Assembly (NCBI GenBank): GCA_913020705.1
Contig: CAJWBY010000003.1
Coordinates: 1-64,000 of the forward strand
DNA length: 64,000 bases
Direction: 5' to 3'
DNA from: an uncultured Colwellia sp.
Lineage (GTDB): Bacteria; Pseudomonadota; Gammaproteobacteria; Enterobacterales; Alteromonadaceae
Shown: positions 18,419 to 26,975 of the stretch, piece by piece
Position numbering within the stretch: position 1 is the stretch's first letter
How the letters are laid out: each line of letters begins with the position of its first letter
Notes under the pieces: model-generated
The model's input: the letters and a program-made list of their open reading frames with translations, nothing else
The model's database searches: none
What the model was told of the DNA's origin: nothing
Translations under genes and position numbers: made by a program

Positions 18419-19180
18419 ATGAAACTAAAAATATTATTTATGCTGATTGCGATCATCTTATCTAGCCAAAATACTATGGCTATTGAAGCTAATAAAACAG
18501 ATAGGAAAATAGTTGTAGACGGTATAACAGATGAAGCTTGGTCAAAAAGTACTTGGTATCCAATAGATAAACTTATACTAGGAACCCTATCAAATGAAAA
18601 TGACTTTTCAGGTCGTTTTAAGCTGCTTTGGGATGAAAACTATTTGTATTTAACGGCAGAAATTACAGATGATATTTTATTTGATCAACACGCTGATCCA
18701 TTAAAGTTTTATTGGGACGATGATTGTTTTGAAGTTTTCATAGACGAAGACAAGTCAGGTGGAAATCATCAATTTAATTACAATGCCTTTGCTTACCATG
18801 TTGCTATAGATAACCAAGTTGTTGATATAGGTGAAAACAATAAAGATGGCAGTACTAATTTTGTTTTATTAAACGACCATATATCGAGTGTATGGAAGCG
18901 TTCAAACCTTACCCCTCATGCGGTAATTTGGGAATTAGCAATTAAAATATTTGATGATAAATTTGATGATACAAAAATTGATAATTCGGCTAGCCGAGTA
19001 AGACTTACAAAAGGAAAAACCTTAGGCTTTATGTTGGCCTATTGTGACAATGACGGAAGTTTGGAACGTGAAGCATTTATAGGCTCTACCGAAATTACGC
19101 CCATCAATGGAGATAAAAACTTAGGATATATCACAGCGGATGTTTTTGAAGAATTAATACTTATTGATAATAATGAGTAA
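18419..19180 (+). CDS. Exported CBM9-like carbohydrate-binding protein
   Basis: 253 residues with an N-terminal signal peptide (hydrophobic 4-16, likely cut near TMA, 18-20). The rest matches the family 9 carbohydrate-binding fold: IVVDGITDEAWSKSTW at the start, FKLLWDENYLYLTAEITDD, YWDDDCFEVFIDEDKSGG, and WELAIKI. In xylanases CBM9 grips the reducing ends of glucan and xylan chains. No catalytic domain is attached. It closes the GPH/GH94/gntK operon, 24 bp after gntK, so it probably helps capture the substrate in the periplasm or at the surface. Enzymatic roles proposed for some stand-alone CBM9 proteins are not excluded. Confidence 0.78.
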   Translation: MKLKILFMLIAIILSSQNTMAIEANKTDRKIVVDGITDEAWSKSTWYPIDKLILGTLSNENDFSGRFKLLWDENYLYLTAEITDDILFDQHADPLKFYWDDDCFEVFIDEDKSGGNHQFNYNAFAYHVAIDNQVVDIGENNKDGSTNFVLLNDHISSVWKRSNLTPHAVIWELAIKIFDDKFDDTKIDNSASRVRLTKGKTLGFMLAYCDNDGSLEREAFIGSTEITPINGDKNLGYITADVFEELILIDNNE

Positions 19181-19302
19181 AGACAATTATTGGCCCAAAA
19201 CCATTAGCCATATAACTATGGATATTCAGTCAGAATTTATCTTTGATAGAGAAGTTAATTTTACTCAGGCTATTGGGAGGATCTAGTATATTGAATCCAT
19301 TA

Positions 19303-19342
19303 TTTAAAGGCCGTTTGCCCGAAATGCGATACGGCCTTTAAA
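19303..19342. repeat. Perfect 12-bp inverted repeat after the GH94 operon
   Basis: TTTAAAGGCCGT (19303-19314) pairs exactly with ACGGCCTTTAAA (19331-19342) across a 16-base loop. It lies 120 bp after the CBM9 gene and just ahead of the stop of a small minus-strand fragment. No T-run follows on either strand, so it may be a processed or Rho-linked 3' hairpin rather than an intrinsic terminator. Confidence 0.6.
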
Positions 19343-19350
19343 TTGACAAA

Positions 19351-19533
19351 CTATGAATAGCTAAAAGTAAAATACCAGCCGTTCATTAACGGGTTATCGA
19401 ACTTTATAGCTTTTTTCCTTTCACTAATGCGGTCAAATGTATGTTCATACTTTTTGAATGGAATTATGGACTCTATTTGAAAACTATAGCCATATGATAT
19501 TCCGCTACCACCAGAAGATCCTGATGAGCAGCT
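19351..19533 (-). pseudogene. Possible remnant of a lost gene (C-terminal fragment)
   Basis: Between TAA (19534-19536) and TAG (19351-19353) the minus strand is open for 60 codons but has no suitable start. The translation opens with a Ser/Gly-rich stretch (SCSSGSSGGSGISYG) and ends in NPLMNGWYFTFSYS, resembling a structured C-terminus. It lies in an otherwise empty 415-bp gap (19181-19595). It is not recognised as any family, and chance is a real alternative. Confidence 0.28.
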
Positions 19534-19595
19534 TTATACCATCTATATTCTAGTTAGTTTACGCCTTTAAGACTTAATTATTTCTAAATTAACGA

Positions 19596-20849
19596 CTACT
19601 CAATTAATGTTGTCAACACTTGCGGATTATTATGCAGCGTTCTATGCACAGGACAGCGCTCAGCAATTTCTATTAGCCGAGCCTTTTCTGAATCACTCAA
19701 CGGTCCTAGTAGCCGAACTTTGCGAATCAATGCCTCTATGTTCTTCTTTTGCTCTGTAACATTTTCGGCATCTTCTACATAGTTACGCTCATGTGACAAC
19801 GACACCTCCACATGCTCGAGTGGAATTTCCTTTCGGGTAGCGTACATACGAATAGTCATTGCAGTACATGCACCTAGAGCAGCCAATAAATGTTCATAAG
19901 GATCGGGGCCTGAATTTTTACCGCCTAACTGTACTGGTTCATCTGCATTCCAGTGATGATGATCACTAAAAACATCTTGTTGAAATTTATGGTCAATTTC
20001 GGCCACCAACACGTGCCCTTTAGTGAGATTAGGGCGAGATACTTCTTGCACAGGAATATATCGACTTGCCCAGCCTGAAATCGTTTGCGCTACATATTCA
20101 CTATCTACTGATTTTGATAAAAGATGATCTGCCGTATCTAGGCTAACAAAACTTTTAGGATGCTTGGCGGCTTTGTAAATTTGCTCTGCATCGGCAATAT
20201 CTACAGTTAAGTCGATAGGAGAATGTAATACTAATAAGGCTTTATTTAGATGTTTAATATGTTCTGTTGTTTGGTTACGTAAATCATCCAAAAATTGTTT
20301 TTTAATCGTGAATTCACGAGCCCCCAAACTAACTTTTGCTAGACCCGTTTTTTCTATCGTGTCGAGATGAGCATCAAAGTTATGTATAACATGACTTGCT
20401 TCAAACGGAGCACCTATAGTTACCACCGCTTTAACTTCTGGCAGTTGTGCTGCCATCGCTAAAACAGCCGCACCACCAAGGCTATGACCAATTAATAATT
20501 GTGGTGCTTGATAATGCTGCTCTAGAAATTTTGCCGCTGAAAGCAAATCTTCAGTATTAGATGAAAAATTAGTATTAGCAAAATCGCCGTCACTATTGCC
20601 TAAGCCTGTGAAGTCAAATCGAAAAACTGCAAAGTTATGTTGTACAAGAAAACGGCTAATTCTTGAAGCCGCTGCAACATCTTTACCGCAGGTAAAACAG
20701 TGGGCAAATAAAACATAGGCTCTAATTTTTGTGTCAGGTGTTTCAAGTAAGCCAGCAAGGTTTTGTCCTTGGCTAGGAAATTCTATTTTTGTTCTCATTG
20801 TTTTCATCTTTTGTTGGTAATAAACACCTCGAATACCAAGGTTGTTCAA
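19596..20849 (-). CDS. Alpha/beta hydrolase fused to an OsmC domain
   Basis: 417 residues in two domains. Residues about 20-260 form an alpha/beta hydrolase with the nucleophile elbow GHSLGG (Ser123). Residues about 280-417 are OsmC-like, with the two peroxidatic/resolving cysteines in GACTAMT (Cys328) and ERCPVHRTL (Cys399). OsmC proteins reduce organic hydroperoxides. The fusion is a known bacterial architecture but its substrate is not settled. Internal starts at 20807 or 20798 may be the true ones; no strong ribosome site separates them. It is the last gene of the bufferin operon, 61 bp after the DsbA-like gene, which fits a role in thiol or oxidative stress under copper load. Confidence 0.88.
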   Translation of the reverse strand: MNNLGIRGVYYQQKMKTMRTKIEFPSQGQNLAGLLETPDTKIRAYVLFAHCFTCGKDVAAASRISRFLVQHNFAVFRFDFTGLGNSDGDFANTNFSSNTEDLLSAAKFLEQHYQAPQLLIGHSLGGAAVLAMAAQLPEVKAVVTIGAPFEASHVIHNFDAHLDTIEKTGLAKVSLGAREFTIKKQFLDDLRNQTTEHIKHLNKALLVLHSPIDLTVDIADAEQIYKAAKHPKSFVSLDTADHLLSKSVDSEYVAQTISGWASRYIPVQEVSRPNLTKGHVLVAEIDHKFQQDVFSDHHHWNADEPVQLGGKNSGPDPYEHLLAALGACTAMTIRMYATRKEIPLEHVEVSLSHERNYVEDAENVTEQKKNIEALIRKVRLLGPLSDSEKARLIEIAERCPVHRTLHNNPQVLTTLIE

Positions 20850-20910
20850 TGTTTAATTGCTTAATAAAAAAATGTTATTTATCTATTGTTCTGCCCAAAA
20901 TTATAGACCG

Positions 20911-21489
20911 TTAAGCTAGTAATAATGGTTCAATAACCGTTTGCCAATCCGCCAATCTTGAATTGTGATCAACAGGCACATTCCCCGCATTATTAATAAA
21001 CAATGTTGGTGTTGCCCACACAGCTTTTGTTGCTGCATAACGAATGGGTGTACGTGCTTGAATATAGATATCGCTATCACTCATTTTTTGCACGAAGTTA
21101 TTACGCTCTATGCCTGAATGTTGATTAGCAAAATCAGCCACTAATTGCAGCAGGTCGTCATGAGTTTTATGCAAAAAGGAACCGTTATAAAATTGTGATT
21201 GGCGTTCATAGACGAATGTCGCAAAATCGTAAAATTTATTTGCATCGCCTTCAGCTAATGCAAATAGCCCTAGACTCATATCCCAAGCTTGTCGATGATT
21301 ACTAAGGGTTATCAAATGAACCTTTAGGCTTACAGGTTTACCTTTATAATATTCTGAAACTTCCAGTAACGTTGGCCAAATGCTACGAGAATGAGGACAT
21401 TGAATATCGATAAACGCATCAATCGTAATTTTAGCTGCAGCATCACCAATAAGAAAACCACTCGGGCGTTGAGGTATAGGTATGGTCAT
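20911..21489 (-). CDS. DsbA-like thioredoxin-fold protein with a single active-site cysteine
   Basis: 192 residues with a thioredoxin-4/DsbA layout: IDAFIDIQCPHS (Cys31), a helical insert, and the cis-proline segment WATPTLFINN. The usual CPHC is CPHS here, so the resolving cysteine is missing; a disulfide oxidase cycle through two cysteines is not possible, and monothiol chemistry or substrate trapping is more likely. No signal peptide is visible, so it seems cytoplasmic. AAGGA precedes the ATG by about 10 bases. It lies between DoxX and the hydrolase-OsmC fusion in the bufferin operon. Confidence 0.78.
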   Translation of the reverse strand: MTIPIPQRPSGFLIGDAAAKITIDAFIDIQCPHSRSIWPTLLEVSEYYKGKPVSLKVHLITLSNHRQAWDMSLGLFALAEGDANKFYDFATFVYERQSQFYNGSFLHKTHDDLLQLVADFANQHSGIERNNFVQKMSDSDIYIQARTPIRYAATKAVWATPTLFINNAGNVPVDHNSRLADWQTVIEPLLLA

Positions 21490-21544
21490 TTAAATTATTT
21501 CCTTGTTATTATTAAAAGATAATTATAGCGGGTTAGATTTACGT

Positions 21545-22036
21545 TCAAGTATTTCCTGCTTTACTTGCTGAGTAACTATTAAAAAATCGCTTCTCCGCTA
21601 CACGGTCTAACGCGAAACGTCCGCCACTAAAAATAACAACTTGTAATAAGAGTGTTCCCCACAATACATGCTCTGCATAGGCTGCAGGGGCTATTTCTTC
21701 TAAGCTTATTACTGCTACAATATTGACAAAAAATAGTCCTAGCGCTGAAAAACGGCTCGCTAAACCGGTGATTAATAATAAAGGTAAAACAATTTCTGCA
21801 GCAGTGCCTAAATAAGCAGCCAATTCAAACGGCAAGACTGGTACTTGATATTCATATTCAAAAAGCATTAATGTACTGTCCCAGTCTCTTAATTTAGTCA
21901 GCCCTGAAGCGAAAAATGCCCAAGCAACATAGCAACGCGCTGCTAATAATACGACCGGCTCTAACTGGCTAATTTTACTGGCAAGGTTACGATATAAATT
22001 ATTGGTAAGTAACACTAGATTGTTTAAAGTGTGCAT
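21545..22036 (-). CDS. DoxX-family membrane protein
   Basis: 163 residues with four membrane segments and the DoxX pattern: CYVAWAFFASGLTKLRDWDST, then LPFELAAYLGTAAEIVLPLLLITG and SALGLFFVNIVAV (segments given by their main parts). It starts 2 bp after the DUF2063 stop, with AAGAGA ahead of the ATG. DoxX members regularly accompany DUF2282/DUF692/DUF2063 operons (also described as Gig or Hvf clusters). Their role there is unproven; links to quinone or thiol chemistry at the inner membrane have been proposed for the wider family. Confidence 0.88.
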   Translation of the reverse strand: MHTLNNLVLLTNNLYRNLASKISQLEPVVLLAARCYVAWAFFASGLTKLRDWDSTLMLFEYEYQVPVLPFELAAYLGTAAEIVLPLLLITGLASRFSALGLFFVNIVAVISLEEIAPAAYAEHVLWGTLLLQVVIFSGGRFALDRVAEKRFFNSYSASKAGNT

Positions 22037-22038
22037 GT

Positions 22039-22836
22039 TTATTTCTCTTTAATAAGATTAATTAAGTTACGTTCAATGGCAGTAAGCAACCATTGTTCAA
22101 ATGAAAATTCGTTGTCATGTTTCACAATATCAAGTGACTGCGATAGCGATTGTCCAGCCAATAAAGCAAGCATAAACTTCCCTTCACTTGCCGATATTGT
22201 TGTAACTTTTGGCAAAAATTCAGGACGATAAACCATCACGATTTGTTCGAATGAAACCTTTGATAGTGCTTTTTGCGCATCACTCATCGCAGCAGCTCTT
22301 TGAAATTCGTCACTATGATGATGTGCCTGAAAAATTTCTGTTAATGGATAGACGGTTTTAAATACTTTTACATTTCGATTAAAAATGATAAAAAGTTGCT
22401 CAGGTTCACTCTCACTAAACAGCTGTAATGTCGTTGATGCTAAAGTTTGATCAATGCCATGTAATGCGAAATGCACATGCCAATCTAGCGTTGCACAGTC
22501 AGCAATATACGGATAGTCAGCCCCCACTTCGGTGGTAGTTAAAAAATCAGAAAAATTTTCACCCCATTGCGTCCAATCTCCGCGGTTAGGTGGCGATAAT
22601 TGTAAAAATTGATAAACAAGGCTTTCGCTAATGTCACTATCAAGTAATGCAAACACGGTTGGAAAACTAATATTTAATGCCCGCTCTGCATTAGCCAATA
22701 AATTTCGTCGATAAATATTAATGCCTTGAGTATTAAAACCGCACTGCGCTAAGGCTGACGAGTCATCATTCCAAATCGATTCTAATAGCAAGTGTTGTCT
22801 ATTTGTTGCTATTTCATTATGACTTAAGTCATTCAT
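22039..22836 (-). CDS. DUF2063 protein (BufC/HvfC-like), RiPP maturation partner
   Basis: 265 residues. The N-terminal 100 residues match the DUF2063 putative DNA-binding/RiPP-recognition region (LSHNEIATNRQHLL; GINIYRRNLLANAERALNISFPTV in part; LVYQFLQLSPPNRGDWTQWG), with a less conserved alpha/beta tail. It overlaps the DUF692 gene by 4 bases, as partners of a complex often do. In bufferin, Hvf and methanobactin systems such a protein joins the DUF692 enzyme to modify precursor cysteines. The function here rests on that family knowledge and on gene order. Confidence 0.88.
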   Translation of the reverse strand: MNDLSHNEIATNRQHLLLESIWNDDSSALAQCGFNTQGINIYRRNLLANAERALNISFPTVFALLDSDISESLVYQFLQLSPPNRGDWTQWGENFSDFLTTTEVGADYPYIADCATLDWHVHFALHGIDQTLASTTLQLFSESEPEQLFIIFNRNVKVFKTVYPLTEIFQAHHHSDEFQRAAAMSDAQKALSKVSFEQIVMVYRPEFLPKVTTISASEGKFMLALLAGQSLSQSLDIVKHDNEFSFEQWLLTAIERNLINLIKEK

Positions 22837-23711
22837 TTACTTGTCCTCGCTAAAACAGCATGTGCTATGTCACGTGCTTTTTGCGCTTCATCAACCAATA
22901 CTGACCACTGAGGCAAATCATTGTCCCATTCAATTAACGTTGGCACTGCACCAAAACGTGCTATGGCTTGTTTGTAACCTTGCCAAACATCATATGAAAC
23001 AGGGCCAGCATGATCATCAATCGTCATCTCTCCCGCTAAAGGTTTAGTGCAACCTGCTAAGTGGATTTGTGAGACACTTTCTATAGGTAGCTCATTGATA
23101 TAATCAGCCACTGATTGTTGGATATTGCCACCTTCAAAGTTAACGCTGTTAACGGCAATATTATTAATATCTAACAGCACTTTTGCCCCCGTTCGTTTGC
23201 AAAGCTGAGCTAAAAAATCCGCTTCGCTCAGGTAACTTTCATCAAATCTTATATAAGCTGAAACATTTTCAATGATCAGTTGTCGTCCTAAGAAGTTCTG
23301 CACTTTATCTACTTGTTCAGACATCTTGGTCAAGGTTTGCTGGGTATGTGCAATGGGTAATAAATCACCGCTATGAATAAGTTGCCCTTGCTGTTGTCCC
23401 CAAGTAAAACAGGCATGTTCCGACATCAAAAAAGGATTTATTTTTTCCGTGAGCGTCTTTAAACAGGCTAAGTAATGCATAGGGATAATTTGCATTGATC
23501 CAAGCCCCATTGAAGTGGAATGCAAACTAACCGGATACATTTCTCTAACTTGCGTGAGTACCGATAGTGTTGCACCTCCTTCACCGAAAAAATTTTCCGA
23601 ATGTACTTCTACAAAATCAACATGCTTAGGCTGGGTTAATATGTCGGTAAAATGCGGATGCCTTAGACCAACACCTACCATTACATCGTTATTTGTTACC
23701 GACATAGTCAT
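22833..23711 (-). CDS. DUF692 (MbnB/BufB-type) iron enzyme for RiPP maturation
   Basis: 292 residues, a TIM-barrel DUF692 protein. Visible motifs are VGVGLRHPHF, VDFVEVHSENFFGEGG, VSLHSTSMGLGS, SEHACFTW, LLIENVSAYI-like (QLIIENVSAYI), LLDINNIAVNS, IHLAGC and LIEWDNDLP; the Glu, His and Asp residues in them are those that hold the multinuclear iron site in MbnB. These enzymes oxidise cysteines of a peptide precursor into oxazolone/thioamide or thiooxazole groups that bind copper. It starts 2 bp after the DUF2282 precursor gene and overlaps the DUF2063 gene, giving the full precursor-enzyme-partner set. Confidence 0.9.
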   Translation of the reverse strand: MTMSVTNNDVMVGVGLRHPHFTDILTQPKHVDFVEVHSENFFGEGGATLSVLTQVREMYPVSLHSTSMGLGSMQIIPMHYLACLKTLTEKINPFLMSEHACFTWGQQQGQLIHSGDLLPIAHTQQTLTKMSEQVDKVQNFLGRQLIIENVSAYIRFDESYLSEADFLAQLCKRTGAKVLLDINNIAVNSVNFEGGNIQQSVADYINELPIESVSQIHLAGCTKPLAGEMTIDDHAGPVSYDVWQGYKQAIARFGAVPTLIEWDNDLPQWSVLVDEAQKARDIAHAVLARTSK

Positions 23712-23713
23712 TC

Positions 23714-24001
23714 TTAAACCCCTTTTGTTGCTTTATAAAGTTTCTTCGCTTCTGCTTTTGATAAACCGCCCAATGTCGAACATGTGCCTTTTTTAACAAG
23801 CTTCCACTCGCCTTTGTCATTATCGACTTTTGACTGGCCAGCACATGAATGCGTACCCGCTAAATTTGCACAATCGTTTTGAGCGGCTTTTGCTACGCCA
23901 TAGCATTTTTCTTTCTTACCTGCTGCTTCAGCTGGGGCAATCACCCCTGTAGAAATTACTGCGGCTAATGCTGCGCTTACTATTAATTTATTGTTCATCA
24001 T
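23714..24001 (-). CDS. bufA1: DUF2282 bufferin-type RiPP precursor (BufA1-like)
   Basis: 95 residues. A signal peptide covers about 1-27 (ALAAVISTGVIAPAEAAG). The mature part has four cysteines at 33, 44, 53 and 74 (KEKCYG, NDCANL, THSCAG, KGTCST), the four-Cys pattern of DUF2282. Family members are exported peptides whose central cysteines are modified by the DUF692/DUF2063 pair and then bind copper. AAGGA lies 3 bases before the first ATG and 6 before the second (23998), so the second is the likelier start. Which cysteines are modified here is not visible from sequence. Confidence 0.88.
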   Translation of the reverse strand: MMNNKLIVSAALAAVISTGVIAPAEAAGKKEKCYGVAKAAQNDCANLAGTHSCAGQSKVDNDKGEWKLVKKGTCSTLGGLSKAEAKKLYKATKGV

Positions 24002-24028
24002 TGATCCTTAGATTTTAAAAGTGAGCAA

Positions 24029-24343
24029 CTATGTTTGTTGCTCTAACCATTGCATTAATTGTTGTGGTGGTAATCCACCAACACGTTGATCTATAATTTC
24101 GTCATTTTTCACTAACACCAGCGTAGGCACACTGCGTATGCCATAATCTGCTGCGAAAGTGGGTAATTGGTCGACATCAACTTTAAAGGCATTAAATCGA
24201 TCCTTCATCATGCCAGACACCCCTTCAACAATCGGTGTCATTGACTTACAAGGCGCACACCACGAGGCACTAAAATATAAAAGTGAAAATTCTTGCTGGG
24301 TTAGTAACTCGTCAAGTGAGTCAGCTGAAGTTAGTTGTTTCAT
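24029..24343 (-). CDS. Thioredoxin
   Basis: 104 residues, a classical cytoplasmic thioredoxin with FSASWCAPCKSM (active-site WCAPC rather than WCGPC) and the cis-proline RSVPTLVLVKND. TGAGGT lies ahead of the ATG. It sits between the YHS protein and the bufferin precursor in the same operon, with 27-35 bp gaps. It could keep precursor cysteines reduced before modification or serve copper-stress repair; this is inference. A second thioredoxin-fold protein follows later in the operon. Confidence 0.9.
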   Translation of the reverse strand: MKQLTSADSLDELLTQQEFSLLYFSASWCAPCKSMTPIVEGVSGMMKDRFNAFKVDVDQLPTFAADYGIRSVPTLVLVKNDEIIDQRVGGLPPQQLMQWLEQQT

Positions 24344-24378
24344 TATTAATACCTCATGCTGTTATGGATAATTCAGAA

Positions 24379-24864
24379 TTAATCGAAAACTTTTTCTATT
24401 TGCTCAACGGTTAAGCCTTTTATGCCGCCCCAGTTTTCTTGAGCAGTTTCGATATAGCCAGGAATGTCAGTTGCCCATTTCTTTTGTACGTTTTTATTAA
24501 GGTTTAGAAATAATTTACCTTCGCGGATATGCCACGCAGCAGGATCTGTATCAAATTTCTTATTCATCGTTACACCAAATGCACAAAATCCACCGTATTG
24601 CGGAGCATACTTACTTGGTTCCGCTTTAAATAAGTCGCGATTATCAGCACTAGAGAATTGATAAATAGCGCCGTTATAAGCGGAAGTAAATTTGTTAGAT
24701 CCTTTGATTGGCATGCCTTTTGTAAAATAAGACACAGTATCGTAACCTTTAATCGCTAAGTCATTGCCGTTGGCATTCACTTCAATGTTTGCAGCAAAAC
24801 TCAGGCTGCTGACCAAGAAGGCAGAGGTTACTAGTGTAGATTTTATAATTGTTGTAAGTTTCAT
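24379..24864 (-). CDS. Exported YHS-domain protein
   Basis: 161 residues from the ATG at 24864, chosen because GGAG lies 8 bases ahead; a longer frame to 24891 lacks this. A signal peptide is evident (TLVTSAFLVSSLSFA). The mature part is a YHS-like domain: LAIKGYDTVSYF, SAYNGAIYQFSSADNRDLF, PSKYAPQYGGFCAFGVTMNK (in part). YHS domains are small, metal-associated modules. It is the first gene of the bufferin operon, facing the AraC regulator across 178 bp, and its export fits a periplasmic metal role. The precise ligand is unknown. Confidence 0.82.
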   Translation of the reverse strand: MKLTTIIKSTLVTSAFLVSSLSFAANIEVNANGNDLAIKGYDTVSYFTKGMPIKGSNKFTSAYNGAIYQFSSADNRDLFKAEPSKYAPQYGGFCAFGVTMNKKFDTDPAAWHIREGKLFLNLNKNVQKKWATDIPGYIETAQENWGGIKGLTVEQIEKVFD

Positions 24865-25042
24865 TTGGTTGCTCCAGTATTTTATGTTCAAGTTGAGATG
24901 CTTAATCTCAAATGTTCAAAGTTTGTTATTGAATAAGGATGTTTTCCTTGGTTGATAATATAGGGCTTTCAATTAACCAAAAGGAATGACATAGTCCTAA
25001 CTTTGAACCCAATCGTCCAAAATGAGCATAAAGGAGAGAATA

Positions 25043-25864
25043 ATGGATCAGCTTTCAGTCATATTGCAGCGCTTTTCGATGAATACTGAAGTATTTTTTA
25101 CCGGTAATCTCTGTGGGATCAGTAATTTTAATCGAGAGCCTAATCAAGGACATTTGCACTTATTGCGCAGTGGTGAATTAACGGTTATTGATGAAAAAGG
25201 AAATTCTCAATTGATTAATGAGCCTACAGTGCTGTTTTTTCCAACACCACATGCGCATCGTCTCATTGGCAATGAAGAAAACCCTCCCGAATTGGTATGC
25301 GCCAACATTAATTATAAGGAAAGTACCTCTAACCCTATTGCTAATGCTTTACCAGCGCTGCTGTGCTTTAAGCTTAGTGATTGTCAAAAGCTCAAACAAA
25401 ACGCACTATGTTTATTTGATGAAGCATTTCAAGAACAATACGGGCGACTCCCCATGATTAATTTGCTTACCAACATATTTCTTATTCATGTGCTTCGCCA
25501 TGTCGTTAATAACAATATTATTCAACATGGTTTGCTTGCTGGCTTAGCACATCCCCAATTGTCTAAAGTATTACTCGCCATTCATAACGCGCCAGAGAAC
25601 CAATGGGGGCTAGAATCAATGGCTGAGCTTGCCTTAATGTCTAGGTCTAAATTTGCAGAGCTTTTCAAACGTATAGTGAACCAAAGTCCAGGCGATTATT
25701 TAATTGATTGGCGTATTGCGGTAGCGAAAGGTTTATTGCAAAAAAATAAGCCTGTGGCATTAGTTGCCAATGCTGTTGGTTATGAGAATGGCTCAGCACT
25801 CGCGCGAGTTTTTAGAAAAAAAATAGGTTTGTCACCTAAACAATGGCTAGAAAAAATCGATTGA
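25043..25864 (+). CDS. AraC-family regulator (Cupin_6 type), divergent to the bufferin operon
   Basis: 273 residues from ATG 25043, which has AAGGAGAG at ideal distance; an in-frame ATG at 25022 is less likely. The N-terminal half is an AraC_binding/Cupin_6 domain (NTEVFFTGNLCGISNF, LHLLRSGELTV, PTVLFFPTPHAHRL). The C-terminal half is the double helix-turn-helix (MAELALMSRSKFAELFKRIV, GDYLIDWRIAVAKGLL, VANAVGYENGSALARVFRKK). It faces the YHS gene of the bufferin operon, so control of that operon is the natural guess. A short inverted repeat TTGGTT/AACCAA (24948-24980) in the gap might be a binding site, but is weak evidence. Confidence 0.85.
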   Translation: MDQLSVILQRFSMNTEVFFTGNLCGISNFNREPNQGHLHLLRSGELTVIDEKGNSQLINEPTVLFFPTPHAHRLIGNEENPPELVCANINYKESTSNPIANALPALLCFKLSDCQKLKQNALCLFDEAFQEQYGRLPMINLLTNIFLIHVLRHVVNNNIIQHGLLAGLAHPQLSKVLLAIHNAPENQWGLESMAELALMSRSKFAELFKRIVNQSPGDYLIDWRIAVAKGLLQKNKPVALVANAVGYENGSALARVFRKKIGLSPKQWLEKID

Positions 25865-25958
25865 ATGAATTGAAAAGTAAAGTATTAAAGCTATATGTTC
25901 GTCAGTTATAATAGACCATGAATTTACAAGGTAGTTAAAGACGGGGCAGACATGAGTG

Positions 25959-26486
25959 ATGAGTATGAAAATATTAACATATAAAAAAATTGATGCTAAT
26001 TTTTCACCTTGGTCTCCAGTATATTTTGATGTTGCTCTGGCTGTTATGAATTTTATATCTTTAGAGCGTTTTGAAGTTATCCATATTGGCTCAACATCGT
26101 TCAAAGTTGGTGGGAAAGGGATTATAGACTTAGCGATTTTATATAAAAATAATGATCTAGCGTTAGCTATTCAACATTTATCAACGTTAGGTTTTCAAGA
26201 CCAAATTAATGTAAAGCCCTTTCCTCCAGAACGCCCTAGAAAAGATGGTGCTGTTTATGTAAATGGAAAAGAATATTACCTTCATATACACGTTATCGCT
26301 CATTCCAGTGATGAGCATAAAGAATTGGTAAGATACAAAAATTACATGTTAGACAATTTTACGGCAAGAAAGGCATACGAAGATTCGAAAAAAAAAATCC
26401 TATCCGATGGTTTTATTGATCAAGATGTTTATGGCAAAAAAAAGTCTCCTTTTGTAAAATATGTATTAAATAAGATGAAAACGTAA
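25959..26486 (+). CDS. GrpB-family nucleotidyltransferase-like protein
   Basis: About 175 residues. FEVIHIGSTSFKVGGKGIID is the clear GrpB signature (HIGSTSVPGLxxKPIID in most members), which belongs to the nucleotidyltransferase fold, and YYLHIHVIAHSSDEH is the matching second motif. Starts at 25959 and 25965 are both possible. The usual Lys-Pro before IID is Lys-Gly here. The biochemical role of GrpB proteins is not settled. It stands alone between the AraC gene and a small membrane protein and has no evident link with either. Confidence 0.8.
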   Translation: MSMKILTYKKIDANFSPWSPVYFDVALAVMNFISLERFEVIHIGSTSFKVGGKGIIDLAILYKNNDLALAIQHLSTLGFQDQINVKPFPPERPRKDGAVYVNGKEYYLHIHVIAHSSDEHKELVRYKNYMLDNFTARKAYEDSKKKILSDGFIDQDVYGKKKSPFVKYVLNKMKT

Positions 26487-26566
26487 ACATATTAACCGAC
26501 AATAGTAATGACATTATCAGGGGAAAAATATCCCTTTCTTATCGAAAATATAGGTGAGTATTAGGC

Positions 26567-26833
26567 ATGGTTCAATATATTATAATAGCGGCATTATTAA
26601 CGGGTTCGATCGGTTTAATGTTGTTAGTTATAGGTTCTATTTTCAGTGCAGTAGTTGCCTTGGGTAACAAACAACATTTATTTGGTTGGTCAGTGTTTTT
26701 ATGTTTTCCACTCTCATTAGTTTATTGTGCAATGAATTGGGATAAAGCGTCTTATTCTGGAAAAATGGTTTTTTCAGGAGCTTCTTTATTAACACTAACT
26801 GCAATTATTTTAAAGTTAGGTGGTGTCATTTAG
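26567..26833 (+). CDS. Small membrane protein of unknown function
   Basis: 88 residues with three hydrophobic segments (about 3-30, 39-56 and 64-85) joined by short polar loops. AGGTGAG lies about 9 bases before the ATG. No family is recognised. It follows the GrpB-like gene by 80 bp and precedes the Tat-exported hydrolase by 142 bp; both gaps are AT-rich. The ribosome site and consistent membrane pattern favour a real gene. Confidence 0.6.
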   Translation: MVQYIIIAALLTGSIGLMLLVIGSIFSAVVALGNKQHLFGWSVFLCFPLSLVYCAMNWDKASYSGKMVFSGASLLTLTAIILKLGGVI

Positions 26834-26975
26834 ATGTTAATAAGCAAAAACGTTTTAATACTTTTTACCTATTGTTAGAACAACCTTTAAAAAGTGTCTC
26901 TATTCAATTCAACAAAAAGCATTACTCAGAATTTAACACCAAATTAAAATCAATTTATTTAACAGGGAAAGTCGA

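Noticed and set aside
24948..24980. TTGGTT/AACCAA inverted repeat as the AraC operator of the bufferin operon
   Set aside because: Six-base arms with a 21-base spacer are expected by chance in such DNA; AraC sites are usually direct repeats. Mentioned only as a possibility.
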